A stretch of DNA of 64,000 nucleotides from Saprospiraceae bacterium (GCA_016714085.1 JADJNW010000003.1:558001-622000); one strand, 5' to 3'. Counted from the first letter of the stretch, positions 9,709-20,573 are shown. Translations and numbers: made by a program. Notes: generated by a model not told the origin, from the letters alone.

Positions 9709-11360
9709 TCATTTCCAACTCACTACATATTCTTTTTTTCCGACACCTATCGTGCCGTCTTCGCTTTGAGCTACGATTTCAATACGAAAAGTGCTGATGT
9801 CGTCTGACTGAAAAAATTGAAGTCTCGCTTGCCCTTGCTCATTCGTTTCCACGCTCGGATTCCAAAATAGTTGCGGGCGAAAGAAAGGCTGATGCGCGTT
9901 ATTATTTACTTGCTCCGGGCGGAACTCAGGAAATGCAGCAGGATATTGCAATCCATTAATTTTGAATATATCTTTTTCCTCTTCTTCAGGAATCAAAACG
10001 CCGGATTTGGTTGTAATGCTAATTACACCGCTACTGCCAATTACTAAAAAATTTTCAAAAAGCTTATCAAAATTATAATATAAATCGATTTGCTCGATTT
10101 GATTTAGCTTCAAACGAGCCGCAAAATCTGCGTTTCGGGTCACTTTACCATCTATAATAAACATGGGGTCATTGGGATAAAAAGTCTGAGCGGCAGGATT
10201 ATACATTCGCGCCGAGTAAAGATTTTTCTTTCTATCCAAAGTAAAAGCCACAGGCGAGGAAATCTCCCGAATGAACGTCGCTATATCCTCAAACGATTCA
10301 TATTCCTCAGTGCGAATGGTGCGATCGGGCTGAATTGGTTCGATTTCTTCATCAGCTTTTTCATTATTCAAGTTGGTTTCCAGCGTTTTATATAATTGAA
10401 AAATCTTTTTTCGTTGCTGACTTAGTTGTAAATATTTCAAAATACCTTCGGTATAAACCAGCGGCACGGCGGGCGCTGATTTGATTGGTTCTTCCAATTG
10501 GATATTAATATCGGGATTGGGATAACCCAAAAATTGAATCGTTTTGTCGCCATAAAAATGGGGCATCGCAATAAAGAATGTACCTTCTTTATCGGGTGAG
10601 GCATAAAACATTTGCCAATCCTGCGCTGCGTAAATTCCAATTAAATTTTCATTTAATTTTTCCGCAGCAAGTTTCGTTCGAGAATAAATATGATCATCGA
10701 ATGCCGTCGTTCCAAGTGGATAGCCTTCTTGAACAGTCGCTTGATTCAATACCTCGCTTCCCGTTAAAGCCCAATCGCTTACGGCGACCGACAAATTGGC
10801 TTTCATCGGCTTTCCATTTTTATCTTTCACGATGATATTTGCCTGCACAGTTTCCCGACTTTGATACGAAGACTTATCCAGGATATTTCTATTTGTAAAT
10901 CGTTAGTTTCCAATGACTTCTCCGGCATTTTTGCAACCGGTGTAATTTCTGAAATATTTAATTTTTCCAGATCATTATAAATCGGCACGGCCACCTTTGC
11001 CAACACAATCGGGCGTTTGCTCGTTTGCTCTTGCCCCATAAATACGAGATGGTGAATGCCCGATGGACGATCGAATGGAATTTTGTAGTAGCCGCTGGCG
11101 TAGGTTTTACCTTCCGTTTGCAGGAAAAAATAATCAGCCACCTGTCCTTGTTGATCCAACAAACCAACCCGCATGGTGAAAGGATTCCCTTTACTTTCAG
11201 AAGGTAAATAAATTTTGAACCAAATTACTTCACCTGTTACATAAAAAGATTTATCCAAATGAACGACACATGGATTAGTATTTAATCCGCTGGCCAACAA
11301 ACTATTAGAAATAACAAATAATATTAATATTATATTTAAAAAGTATTTATTTTTTTTCAT
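9709..11360 (-). CDS. Envelope protein with MG2-like and TonB-plug-like domains, frameshifted
   Basis: This is the last gene of the TonB-receptor operon. The N-terminal part (10827-11360) has a signal peptide and an MG2-type beta-sandwich with LDKSFYVTGEVIWFKIYLP. The remainder holds a second such domain (LDKSSYQSRETVQANI), then a plug-like stretch (DPMFIIDGKVTRNADF, GVISITTKSG), and ends in a beta domain before VVSWK. Adding one C opposite the GG at 10881-10882 joins the parts as EISLDKSSYQ and gives about 550 residues, shorter than many relatives of 800 or more. Such proteins occur beside TonB receptors in Bacteroidetes, but their function is not established. Confidence 0.75.
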
Positions 11361-11376
11361 AAAAAGAGCATTTTAT

Positions 11377-12441
11377 TTACTCAATCCAGTAAACAGGTTT
11401 AATTAAAGAACTATTGGAGCGCAGTAAGCAATCGTCACAAAAGGTTGGGCCGGGAAGCGGCGTCCGCGGCGGCGGCAATGGGCAGTAGGTTTGAGGAAAA
11501 CCAACCTCTTCGGGGCGAATGTATTGACGAACCGTGTCTTGCTCCGTGGCATAAAAATAACCAAAGACTTCTTCTTTCGGATCTTTGATATTCTTTACAT
11601 TGCTCGAAACTTTCCCTGCGGGTGGGTCGAACATATTGCCATTGCGTTCTGCCAAAGTTTTGACTTGATTCCAATAAGTAAATGCGCCTTTACTTAATGA
11701 TTCCTGGACAAAAGTCACATAAAATCCCTCTGCGAAACGATAATTGAGCAGCACATCCGCAAGCGGAAAGGTGTCCAGACGTTCCAATCCAAAAGTTTCG
11801 CCATTATAAATAAAAATCTGCTCGCTGCGCAAGGGCTCAGGATAATAGCAGATATTACCGGGATCATCCGTCAAGCGAATATCAGCAAACAATTCCCAAC
11901 GCAAACGCGCCTTTTCCTCGGCATCGCTTGATTTTAAAGGTGTTCCCACTTGCGTGCGCACATATTCTCTTGTGACTGCATCGTCCTCCTCGTTCAATTC
12001 TGTCAATTCGACAATATCAAAATCCGTCTTATCGATTTTGGGAACAGGTAATAATGGTTCGGGAATAGAAGCGTATTGATTTCCATTTAATAGGCTGATT
12101 TCCAGATGATAAGAACGGCCGGTTTCCACCTTAAAAGAAGGGTTATTCTCAGGAATAAAAGCTCGATATCGCTTATTGATCAATTCTTCGGTCAACTGAA
12201 TAGACGTGCCATCGTCATTTACCAGAAAAACTTTTGCGCCGCTGATATGCACATCCGCCTCAAAGCCATCAAAATCGCCGATTCTGCGCACGTTCACTTC
12301 CACCAACGAAGGCGAACCTTTCGCCAGTCGCCCTTGAATGATGACGGCTTGGGTTTCAAATCGCTGATCTTTGAGTGTAATATCTTCTAAACAGCCTGTA
12401 AAAAGTATAATAATAATTAAAACTCTTGTAATGGTTCTCAT
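11377..12441 (-). CDS. DUF4249-family lipoprotein
   Basis: The 354-residue lipoprotein has a signal peptide and lipobox (FTGC near residue 16). It then runs through a beta-rich domain of the DUF4249 type (VIIQGRLAKGSPSLVEVNVRR, GDFDGFEADVHISGA). Near the C-terminus are the family features VFGYFYATEQDT and a Cys-rich segment (CPLPPPRTPLPGPTFCDDC). DUF4249 proteins are encoded next to STN-containing TonB receptors and are thought to be surface partners; the substrate is unknown. It is a close paralogue of the next gene upstream, and the two lie 20 bases apart in one operon. Confidence 0.85.
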   Translation of the reverse strand: MRTITRVLIIIILFTGCLEDITLKDQRFETQAVIIQGRLAKGSPSLVEVNVRRIGDFDGFEADVHISGAKVFLVNDDGTSIQLTEELINKRYRAFIPENNPSFKVETGRSYHLEISLLNGNQYASIPEPLLPVPKIDKTDFDIVELTELNEEDDAVTREYVRTQVGTPLKSSDAEEKARLRWELFADIRLTDDPGNICYYPEPLRSEQIFIYNGETFGLERLDTFPLADVLLNYRFAEGFYVTFVQESLSKGAFTYWNQVKTLAERNGNMFDPPAGKVSSNVKNIKDPKEEVFGYFYATEQDTVRQYIRPEEVGFPQTYCPLPPPRTPLPGPTFCDDCLLRSNSSLIKPVYWIE

Positions 12442-12461
12442 ATATATCTTGAAGTTTTACA

Positions 12462-13520
12462 TCATTCAATCCAAAAATCAGGTTTTTGTAATGTGCTGCC
12501 ATTCACGCCCAAACAATTATCGCATAACTCATATCCATCTTTGGGAAACTCTATCGGACAAAGCGTTCTCGGTGAATTCAGTTCTTCGGGGCGAATGAAT
12601 AATCGCATCGTGTCTTGTTCGGTGGCATAGAAAAATCCAAATACCTCTTCATCCGGGTTTTCCAGATTACGCCAATTTCCTTCGATTTGACCAGCTTGTG
12701 GATCAAACATATTGCCAGTGCGATTGATGATTTTCCTTAAATTATCCCAGTAAATAAAACTGGTTTTACTTAATGATTCTTGAATAACAGTTAAATAATA
12801 TCCTTCCGCAAAACGATAATTAAATCTGACTGCCCCTAAAATAAAAGTATCTAAATATTCTAATTGAAAAGCTTCAGTATTATATAGCAATACCTCATAG
12901 TTTTCAATAGGTTCTCGAAGATAACAGGTCTGCTGCAAGTCATCCGTGAGCCTATAAACACTACTTACTTCCCACCTGAGACGCGGTTTATCGTTTTCTG
13001 TATTTATTAAATTTGTATTAATAGAATACTGAATATAATCGGCTGTTTCTATAAAATTATCTTCAAGAAGCCTAGTTTGCTGAATTTTTTTATAATTAAT
13101 TTCTTCGATTTTAGGTACGGCTAGTAAAGTTTCCCAATCCGATTCATAATGCCGTCCATCCGGCAAAATGGCTGAGACCCTATAAGATACGCCTGTTTGT
13201 ACCTGAAAAATAGGATGATTTTCAGGAATCATTGCTCTATAAATCTGATCCGAAAAATTCTCTACTAAATTAATAGACACTCCATCTTGATGTAATAGTT
13301 TTATTATAGAGCCACTAATATGAACATCCGATTCAAAGCCATTAAAATCTCCAATTCTTCTTACAGTAACTTCTACCGAAGCTGGCGAACCTTTTACCAA
13401 TTTACCCTGAATAACCACCGCTTGAGTCTTAAATTGTTGACCCTTGAGCGTGATTTCTTCTAAACAACTGGAAATCAACACCCCGAAAGCTAATGATATC
13501 AAGTAGTAATACCGTTTCAT
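12462..13520 (-). CDS. DUF4249-family lipoprotein (paralogue)
   Basis: The 352-residue lipoprotein (ISSC lipobox near residue 19) matches its downstream neighbour along its whole length: CLEEITLKGQQFKTQAVVIQG against CLEDITLKDQRFETQAVIIQG, and VFGFFYATEQDTMRLFIRPEE near the end. Tandem duplication is the simplest explanation. The ATG overlaps the TonB receptor stop as ATGA, so translation is probably coupled. Its base composition is more AT-rich than that of the other copy. Confidence 0.85.
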   Translation of the reverse strand: MKRYYYLISLAFGVLISSCLEEITLKGQQFKTQAVVIQGKLVKGSPASVEVTVRRIGDFNGFESDVHISGSIIKLLHQDGVSINLVENFSDQIYRAMIPENHPIFQVQTGVSYRVSAILPDGRHYESDWETLLAVPKIEEINYKKIQQTRLLEDNFIETADYIQYSINTNLINTENDKPRLRWEVSSVYRLTDDLQQTCYLREPIENYEVLLYNTEAFQLEYLDTFILGAVRFNYRFAEGYYLTVIQESLSKTSFIYWDNLRKIINRTGNMFDPQAGQIEGNWRNLENPDEEVFGFFYATEQDTMRLFIRPEELNSPRTLCPIEFPKDGYELCDNCLGVNGSTLQKPDFWIE

Positions 13521-16246
13521 TGCGTTTCCAGATTAAAGGTGATTGCAGGGAAAATACTCCCCAGAATAGAGAGTTGATTAGCTTGCGCCGATGTAAATGG
13601 CGTCTGTGTGAAAAAGACCGAAAAGGCATTTTTCCGTCCATAAACATTATATAATGAAACCGTCCAACTTGTTTTAAATTTTTTATCTTTTTTATATCCT
13701 TTACCAATGGTATAAGCCAAATCAAGCCGATGATAATCAGGGATGCGCAAAGCGTTGCGCTCCGTGTAAATAGGCACTGGCAAGCCATTCGGTGTGCGAT
13801 ACCCTCCAAGCGGAGGCGTGGTCGGGCGACCCGTACCGTATGTAAAATTCATAGTAAAGGTATGCCGTTGATTATATTGATAATTTAATACTAATGATAC
13901 ATCATGAGGCTTGTCAAAATTGCTAGGATACCAGTTACCACTATTAATTCCTTCTATCTTGCGCTCGGTGCGCGACATCGTATAACTCAAAAATCCATTA
14001 AAAAGTCCTTTATTTTTCTTGATACTCAATTCCATTCCATAGGCTCTACCGACGCCACTGAGCAATTCGGTTTCTATGTGTTCATTCACAGCAAGTTCCG
14101 CAAAGTCCTTGTAATCAAATAGTTGATCAATAGAACGTCCATAGATTTCCAGAGAAGTTTCCCAGAGGTTTTCTTTAAAATTTTGAAAATAACCTAAAGA
14201 AACATTATGCGAACGGGTCGGTTCGATATAATTAGTGCTTAATTGGAACTGGCTCGTCGGTGTAGGCGAATCAGAATTAAAAATTTGATTAATAAATTGC
14301 GCCGTACGACTATAACCTGCTTTGATGGAAATATTTGGCGAAAGCCGATAACGCGCTGATAATCTTGGCTCTACACTTGCATAAGAAGCAATAACTTTGC
14401 CTTTATTATAAAAATTGGTATCAATAATTTCTTCAATATTTGGAAAATCAGGATTCGCATATTCAAAAACAGTCTTTTCGCCCAAAAATTGATACAAGCC
14501 CAAGCGCAAACCTCCCGAAATCTGAAAGGCCGCTGAAGCTGACCATTCCGCATTTAAGAAAGCGGCAGATTCCAATCCGCGTTCTTTTTCAAGCGTTTTA
14601 GCAAAAATCCGCGACAGATCGCCATGAGGATTGCGTTCACCGGGTTCTGTGATATAATAAATTGCTGAAAGTCCGGCATCCAACTGTAAATCTTCACTTG
14701 GCGTATAAGTAAGATGTTCCTGAGCTTTGAAATAAGCGATATTATTATCCAAACGCGCCGCATCAATATCTGTAAAATCGTACTGCGTACTTTCGTAGCG
14801 GCTAAAATTAGCTGATAATTGCGAAAATAATTGATCCGAAAATATTCTTTTGTGAATGGCTTGTCCGCTCAGGGTTCTGTAATCAAATCCAAATTCTTGA
14901 TTATATGTAAATTCATCCTGCGAAGCATATCCTGATAAAATAATTGTATTTTTATCATTCAAACGATGCGTGTAACGGAGATTCGCATCATAAAAAAAGA
15001 CCGAACTATTACGCACTTCCAGGTTATTTACTGCTCGTAAAATCCAGTCGGAATAAGAGGAACGAAAACCCGCGATAAAAGAACTTTTCTTAGGAATCAC
15101 AGGCCCTTCGAGGCTAATCCTTCCAGAAACAGGGCCAACGCTGGCTTTTACTTTGAATCGATCAAAATTGCCATCGCGCATTTCCACATCCAACACGGAA
15201 GCAAGGCGGCCGCCATATTGCGCAGGAATAATGCCTTTATATAATGTTACATTGCTAATCAAATCGGAATGAAAAGTACTAAAGAAACCCAAAGCGTGAG
15301 AAGCATTAAAAATAAAGCCTTCATCTTGCAAAACAAGATTCTGATCGACTTCGCCGCCGCGCACATTAAAACCGACCGCCCCCTCTCCTATCGTGCTTAC
15401 TCCGGGCGAGAGCAACAAACTTTTGATCACATCAACTTCACCCAGAAAAGACGGTAACTTATTGATACTCTTGAGATCTAAGCGCGTAACGCCGATTTGT
15501 ACGTTCTCTACATTCGCATCCGGCGCTTGCGCTCCCACGATTACCTCATCGAGATTAACCGCTGCGCTTTCCATCTGCAAAATAATATCGCCATCGCTGA
15601 ACACTTGAATTTGCTGGCGCAGATCGGCATTTCCAACAAATTGCAATAATAATTCATGCGTCCCCGTCGGTAAGTCCAGTTGAAATTTCCCATCAGCATC
15701 GGTGGCTGTACCTTGATTTAGATTTGTCACCAATACGGTTGCACCTATCACCTCTTCCCGTGTTTCCTTGCTGCGCACGGTACCTGTTACTTTGGCACGG
15801 CCAGAAGGCTTTAATTTACTGATGTCGCCCACCGTCAAAATCCTTTGCTGCGGCTTTTCTTCTTCTTCTTTATTCAGACTTTGTTCCAAAGCAAGATAAT
15901 AATTAGCCGAATAAACTTCGCTTACGACATCTCTTGGCGCAATAATGACAGCATAATCCCGATAAATAAAGAAACCCAAGGTAGTCGTTTCAAGCAGTTT
16001 TTGCATCACTTCCTCCAGTCCAGCGTCTTGAAACGCAATGGTATAGGGCATTTTCGGTAATTCTTCTGTTTTGAAATAAAATCGAACGGGATGGCTCTGC
16101 TCGATGCGGGTAAGAATATTTTGCAAAGATTGTTGCTCAATCCGGGCGTTGATCTTGATGTCTTTGACAGCCTGGGCGTTCAGCAAGTAGGGTATAAGAA
16201 TAGCAACACTACAAGCCAGAATGGTTTGATAGTAACGTTTTTTCAT
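13517..16246 (-). CDS. TonB-dependent receptor with N-terminal STN domain
   Basis: This is an outer-membrane active transporter of 909 residues. After a signal peptide ending at LLNAQA comes an STN (secretin/TonB N-terminal) domain of about 90 residues, which normally contacts a FecR-like anti-sigma factor. It is followed by a CarboxypepD_reg-like domain (GTVRSKETREEVIGATVLV), a plug (LPSFLGEVDVIKSLLLSPGV, FNVRGGEVDQNLVLQDE) and a 22-strand-type barrel ending in FNLETQ. No FecI/FecR pair lies nearby, so any signalling partner must be elsewhere. It heads an operon with two DUF4249 lipoproteins and an MG2/plug-like protein. The ligand cannot be read from sequence. Confidence 0.92.
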   Translation of the reverse strand: MKKRYYQTILACSVAILIPYLLNAQAVKDIKINARIEQQSLQNILTRIEQSHPVRFYFKTEELPKMPYTIAFQDAGLEEVMQKLLETTTLGFFIYRDYAVIIAPRDVVSEVYSANYYLALEQSLNKEEEEKPQQRILTVGDISKLKPSGRAKVTGTVRSKETREEVIGATVLVTNLNQGTATDADGKFQLDLPTGTHELLLQFVGNADLRQQIQVFSDGDIILQMESAAVNLDEVIVGAQAPDANVENVQIGVTRLDLKSINKLPSFLGEVDVIKSLLLSPGVSTIGEGAVGFNVRGGEVDQNLVLQDEGFIFNASHALGFFSTFHSDLISNVTLYKGIIPAQYGGRLASVLDVEMRDGNFDRFKVKASVGPVSGRISLEGPVIPKKSSFIAGFRSSYSDWILRAVNNLEVRNSSVFFYDANLRYTHRLNDKNTIILSGYASQDEFTYNQEFGFDYRTLSGQAIHKRIFSDQLFSQLSANFSRYESTQYDFTDIDAARLDNNIAYFKAQEHLTYTPSEDLQLDAGLSAIYYITEPGERNPHGDLSRIFAKTLEKERGLESAAFLNAEWSASAAFQISGGLRLGLYQFLGEKTVFEYANPDFPNIEEIIDTNFYNKGKVIASYASVEPRLSARYRLSPNISIKAGYSRTAQFINQIFNSDSPTPTSQFQLSTNYIEPTRSHNVSLGYFQNFKENLWETSLEIYGRSIDQLFDYKDFAELAVNEHIETELLSGVGRAYGMELSIKKNKGLFNGFLSYTMSRTERKIEGINSGNWYPSNFDKPHDVSLVLNYQYNQRHTFTMNFTYGTGRPTTPPLGGYRTPNGLPVPIYTERNALRIPDYHRLDLAYTIGKGYKKDKKFKTSWTVSLYNVYGRKNAFSVFFTQTPFTSAQANQLSILGSIFPAITFNLETQ

Positions 16247-16417
16247 ACTAACGGTCGGGCGCTTATTTGCCCTATACTAATCCAATTTTGAAATAAAAAT
16301 TTCCAAGCGACGAATATAATCGAATTCTGCCTTTGCAAAATGCTAATATTAGCAGAATCTCGAATTTATCGCAATAGCATTTTGCCTTTTATACGAAATT
16401 AAAAACAATTACAAATA

Positions 16418-19378
16418 TCAAGGTTTCTTGGTCAACATAGGATCATCGCGCACATCGATAAATCCAACTGCTGTTTTGTTTCCAACCTTTACAGTCACTT
16501 TATACCGACCTGCTTCCGCTTCATGGAATGCTATTTTCTCACCAAAAAAAGGCTTGCCTTCGGCATATGCATTAAAATTTTCAACCAATTGGGTACGCAC
16601 TTGATTTAAATTTCTAATATTATTTGCTTTATTATAATCGTTTTGAATAGTAGTAAGTAAAGTTTGTAATGCTGGCTTTTTTACTTTTTGCTTCAATATT
16701 TCAATAACGCCGCCCAAATGCGCTTTATATTGAGTTACTTCTTCATCGGTTGGTTGGAAAATAAAATTCCAATAAGCACGGTTAATTCCTTTATTGACGG
16801 GCGTTTTGAAAATTGTCTTGCGAGCGTCGGTAAAAGATTCGACTGTCACCAATGCTGTGTCAGTAGCTACTGCATCTTTCAAATAAAAATTGATATAAGC
16901 GCCGGGACGAGGGTTTTGTCCTCGAAATTCAAAATAAGGTTGCTTGCGCCCCGTGTTGATACTCAACCAATTAGTGGCAACACGGTTATTAAATAAGTAA
17001 ATATCTTTTTGTTGAATCTCCGGCGTCATCTGACGCAAAGGTGTAATATCGTCCAAAATCCAAATGCTGCGCCCATGTGTTCCAATGATCAAATCGGCAT
17101 CGCGCGGATGGATCATCATATCATAAACCGCCACCGTCGGTAAATTTTTCATTAAAGGCATCCAGCTCTTACCCCCGTCAACACTGGCGTGCACAGCATT
17201 TTCACTCCCGGCAAATAATAAATTCGGGTTAATTAAATCCTCTTTTATTACATATAAACTCCATCCATCGGGCAAATTATTACTAATATTCATCCAGGTT
17301 TTACCAAAATCGGTTGTTTTGAACACATAAGGTTTGTAATCATCCAAACGGTGATTGTCAAAAGTTACATAAGAAGTGCCAGGTTCATGATGCGAAGGCT
17401 CTACGCGGCTCACCCAAGCATTGGCGGGCACGCCAGGAAAATTAGGCTTTACATCTGTCCATGTAATACCGCTATTTTGAGTGACTTGCACATGCCCATC
17501 ATCGGTACCGGCCCAAATCACGGAAGGATCAAGCGGAGATTCAGCGATTGTTACAATTGTATAATGATTTTCGCCGCCTGTTACACTCCTTGTAAGATTG
17601 CCACTGTAAGTTGGGTTGCGTCGCTTAGGATCATTACTGGTCAAATCGGGTGAAATAATGCGCCATGTATTGCCGCGATCCACGGATTTAAATAAATGAT
17701 TTCCACCAAAATATAAAGTATGCGAATTGCTCGGCGACATCACCAAGGGGCTATTCCAGTTAAAACGGAATTGCGGTGGTAGCTTCGGTCGCTCTTCCCG
17801 TCCACTGAAAAACCACTGCTCACCAGGATCAATCGTATATTTGATAGGCGTTTCAGGATAATCAGGATCGACAAAATCTTTAAAATTTATAATCGTTTCC
17901 GGTGTAGGTGTAATATATTGATATTCACGCGTATAAAAATCCAATCTTGCTGCAAAGCCAACATGATTTACTAAATATAATGTTCGATTATCAATCGGAT
18001 CGATGGCACAATAAAATCCATCCCCCTCTCCTACCCAGGTGTTATGCTCGTTTAAAATGCCTCGATATTCACGGCTATTGCTAGGCCCCATCCACAAGCC
18101 ATTGTCCTGCAAACCACAGATCACCCAATACGGATCGTGCATATCAGCATTAATAGCATAATATTGTCCAATCGCCATATTATTATAGGATAGCACCGTT
18201 TTTCCACGATCAAGCGTTAATTTTAAACCCTGATCGGTTGCCAAATACATAATATTATTATCATAAGGAGCGATCCACATATCATGATCGTCACCGCCAT
18301 CCGTGCGCCAACGCCTTTCATTAAAGGTTTTGCCGCCATCATTCGATATTTCAAAACCGCGACTCACGATGTAAATATTATTCGGATCGATAGGATCGAT
18401 TTCAATTTGTCCATGATAGAAGGGTCGAACCGCGTGCTTGTAAAGCCAGCGCCAGGTTTTGCCACCATCATCGGTGCGATAGACGCCTGTGCCGGGGTTA
18501 TTTTTATTATAACCTTCCTCTTTATGTCCGGGAATTTTTTCATCGGCTTCTACTGCTGCTACTATAACATTAGGATTTTTACGATGTATAGAAATATCAA
18601 TCATGCCCGTCGCGCCTTTAGGCAAGCCATTTGTCAACTTCGCCCAGGTTTTACCGCCATCGGTACTTTTGAAAATGCCGCCATTGTCGCCACCGCTTTT
18701 ATAATAATAAGGTTCGCGCAAGCGCTCATAAAATCCTGCATATAAAATATTTGGATTTGTTGGATGCATCTTGATATCCGTACAGCCCGTTTTGCCATCA
18801 TCGGGCAAGCCTTTGGTCAATTTTGTCCAAGTTTTGCCGCCGTCGATTGTTTTGAATAAACCGCGCTCGCCATTATATCCCCACAAATGCCCGACAGAAG
18901 CGACATAAGCAATATTCGGATCGCTGGGGTGCGTCGCAATGCCTGCGATATGATGCGAATCCTCGAAACCCATGTATTGAAAGGTCTTCCCGCCATCCGC
19001 AGATTTAAATAAGCCATTGCCCCAGCCACTGGAATTGCGATTAGCGGATTCGCCCGTGCCTACCCACATAATATCAGGATTTTTTTGATATAAAGCCACC
19101 GACCCAATAGAACAAGCACCATATTTATCAAATATTACATCCCATGTAATACCGCCGTTTGTAGATTTATATACCCCGCCGGAAGCTGTGCCCACCACCA
19201 CATGCCGATAATCAGTATTTAAAGCATCGATCATAGCGATGCGTCCCATCATATTTGCCGGGCCGATATTGCGCCAGGGAAGACTTTGCGAAATCCAATT
19301 ATCTGTAAAAGGCTGTGCAAGAATGGAATAGCTAGTAAAAAAGACCAGAAATAGAGTGTTTAAGTATTTTATTAACAT
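16418..19378 (-). CDS. Secreted Asp-box/BNR-repeat (VPS10, sortilin-like) protein
   Basis: The product is about 986 residues, taking the ATG at 19378, which gives a good signal peptide (MLIKYLNTLFLVFFTSYSILA); an upstream non-ATG start would spoil it. The body carries many Asp-box repeats of the form STNGGITW, SADGGKTF, TIDGGKTW and STDGGKTW, which build one or two beta-propellers as in VPS10/sortilin-like and xyloglucanase-like proteins. The C-terminal 150 residues form a separate domain with KVTVKVGNKTAVGFIDV. No sorting domain or catalytic motif is evident, so a binding role is as likely as hydrolysis. It stands alone between divergent or convergent neighbours. Confidence 0.85.
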   Translation of the reverse strand: MLIKYLNTLFLVFFTSYSILAQPFTDNWISQSLPWRNIGPANMMGRIAMIDALNTDYRHVVVGTASGGVYKSTNGGITWDVIFDKYGACSIGSVALYQKNPDIMWVGTGESANRNSSGWGNGLFKSADGGKTFQYMGFEDSHHIAGIATHPSDPNIAYVASVGHLWGYNGERGLFKTIDGGKTWTKLTKGLPDDGKTGCTDIKMHPTNPNILYAGFYERLREPYYYKSGGDNGGIFKSTDGGKTWAKLTNGLPKGATGMIDISIHRKNPNVIVAAVEADEKIPGHKEEGYNKNNPGTGVYRTDDGGKTWRWLYKHAVRPFYHGQIEIDPIDPNNIYIVSRGFEISNDGGKTFNERRWRTDGGDDHDMWIAPYDNNIMYLATDQGLKLTLDRGKTVLSYNNMAIGQYYAINADMHDPYWVICGLQDNGLWMGPSNSREYRGILNEHNTWVGEGDGFYCAIDPIDNRTLYLVNHVGFAARLDFYTREYQYITPTPETIINFKDFVDPDYPETPIKYTIDPGEQWFFSGREERPKLPPQFRFNWNSPLVMSPSNSHTLYFGGNHLFKSVDRGNTWRIISPDLTSNDPKRRNPTYSGNLTRSVTGGENHYTIVTIAESPLDPSVIWAGTDDGHVQVTQNSGITWTDVKPNFPGVPANAWVSRVEPSHHEPGTSYVTFDNHRLDDYKPYVFKTTDFGKTWMNISNNLPDGWSLYVIKEDLINPNLLFAGSENAVHASVDGGKSWMPLMKNLPTVAVYDMMIHPRDADLIIGTHGRSIWILDDITPLRQMTPEIQQKDIYLFNNRVATNWLSINTGRKQPYFEFRGQNPRPGAYINFYLKDAVATDTALVTVESFTDARKTIFKTPVNKGINRAYWNFIFQPTDEEVTQYKAHLGGVIEILKQKVKKPALQTLLTTIQNDYNKANNIRNLNQVRTQLVENFNAYAEGKPFFGEKIAFHEAEAGRYKVTVKVGNKTAVGFIDVRDDPMLTKKP

Positions 19379-19694
19379 CTTCGTTTGTTTTTCATACTTA
19401 ATATTTGGACATCCTTGAACTGTCTTCTTTTCCAAGAAAAATCCCAAACACATAAATTATTTAATAATCACATGATTAAAAAGCATAATAAAATGAGCGT
19501 TTAAAAACAGGTGTTATTTTTTTTCTGTGGATATCTACTACCAGAGCCTCTAAAAATTCAACCGTTCGCTTGCTTTTCTTGCATATCCCATAATATTAAC
19601 AGGCTGTTCGCAGATTTTGCGCGGTTTCTTCTTATCTTCATGCTCGAATAATAAGACAGCCTCTAAAAGAGTACCGACAAAATTTACTTTGGTC

Positions 19695-20573
19695 ATGGAC
19701 AAACTCTTTAAAGGCTTTTTATATGGTCTAGTATTTTTCTTCCTGGGTTATATCGCTTTTCTTTATCAAAGAGATATACAAAATTATATTATTGGTATCG
19801 CCCAACTACCAATAGTGGCGGAGCTTTCAAAAGATTTTAAAACGGGGCTTGAAATAGCCGGGCGCGATTTTCAACAAAAATTACAAAAAGAATTTGGTAA
19901 TAAGAATGTAAATACTTTATTAAATAGTAATAATAAATGGGCTTGGCGTCGATTGGATATTGAGCAAAAATTATTAAATTCATTGGGCTCAAGGCAATTA
20001 GTACAAAGGCAAAGATATTTAGATTATATCGATCATCATGCTTTAATGGCTTTGCAAGAAATGAAAAAAAGTCGCATACCCGCTAGCGTCACGCTTGCTC
20101 AAGGGATATTGGAAACCAATGCCGGCGATAGTTTCATCGCGCGTAAAGCAAATAATCATTTCGGTATAAAATGTTATAAATATAAAAATTATAAAGCCGA
20201 CGGTTATATCGATGATAATGATTTTTATCATCACCAACTGGCTTATGATTGCGTCCAAATCAAGGATGACAACGCCTGGGATCGCTTTCAAATGTATCAT
20301 TCCAGCGCCGAAAGTTATGCACATCATACCCTCTTGCTTGCTAAAGAACCGCGCTATAACTGGATGATCGGTAAATATGGTAATAAAATAGGTTATAATT
20401 GTCAGGTCGAGTCAACCTGGTTTGGTCAGGAAATGGTGCCTTATTATGCGGCCTGGTGCATTGGCTTGAAAAAAAGCGGTTATGCTACCGGTAAATATTA
20501 TGCTCAAAAATTGGCTTTTATTATAGAAACCTATGAATTATGGCGATTTGATTATGCTATGGTTATGAGTTAA
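19695..20573 (+). CDS. GH73-type glucosaminidase (peptidoglycan hydrolase) with N-terminal membrane anchor
   Basis: The protein cleaves the glycan strands of peptidoglycan. From the ATG at 19695 it has 292 residues, starting with a transmembrane helix (GFLYGLVFFFLGYIAFLY); a longer frame from a TTG at 19617 adds residues that look unlike a leader. The catalytic domain begins near residue 115 with SRIPASVTLAQGILETNAG, where the Glu of ILET is the expected acid. It continues through NNHFGIKCYKYK, SYAHHTLLL and a C-terminal YYAQKLAFIIETYEL. It is probably an inner-membrane-anchored enzyme facing the periplasm. Confidence 0.88.
   Translation: MDKLFKGFLYGLVFFFLGYIAFLYQRDIQNYIIGIAQLPIVAELSKDFKTGLEIAGRDFQQKLQKEFGNKNVNTLLNSNNKWAWRRLDIEQKLLNSLGSRQLVQRQRYLDYIDHHALMALQEMKKSRIPASVTLAQGILETNAGDSFIARKANNHFGIKCYKYKNYKADGYIDDNDFYHHQLAYDCVQIKDDNAWDRFQMYHSSAESYAHHTLLLAKEPRYNWMIGKYGNKIGYNCQVESTWFGQEMVPYYAAWCIGLKKSGYATGKYYAQKLAFIIETYELWRFDYAMVMS

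Noticed and set aside
18284..18745. A 153-residue plus-strand frame inside the Asp-box protein gene
   Set aside because: It is antisense to a clearly coding, conserved region and has no recognisable domain.
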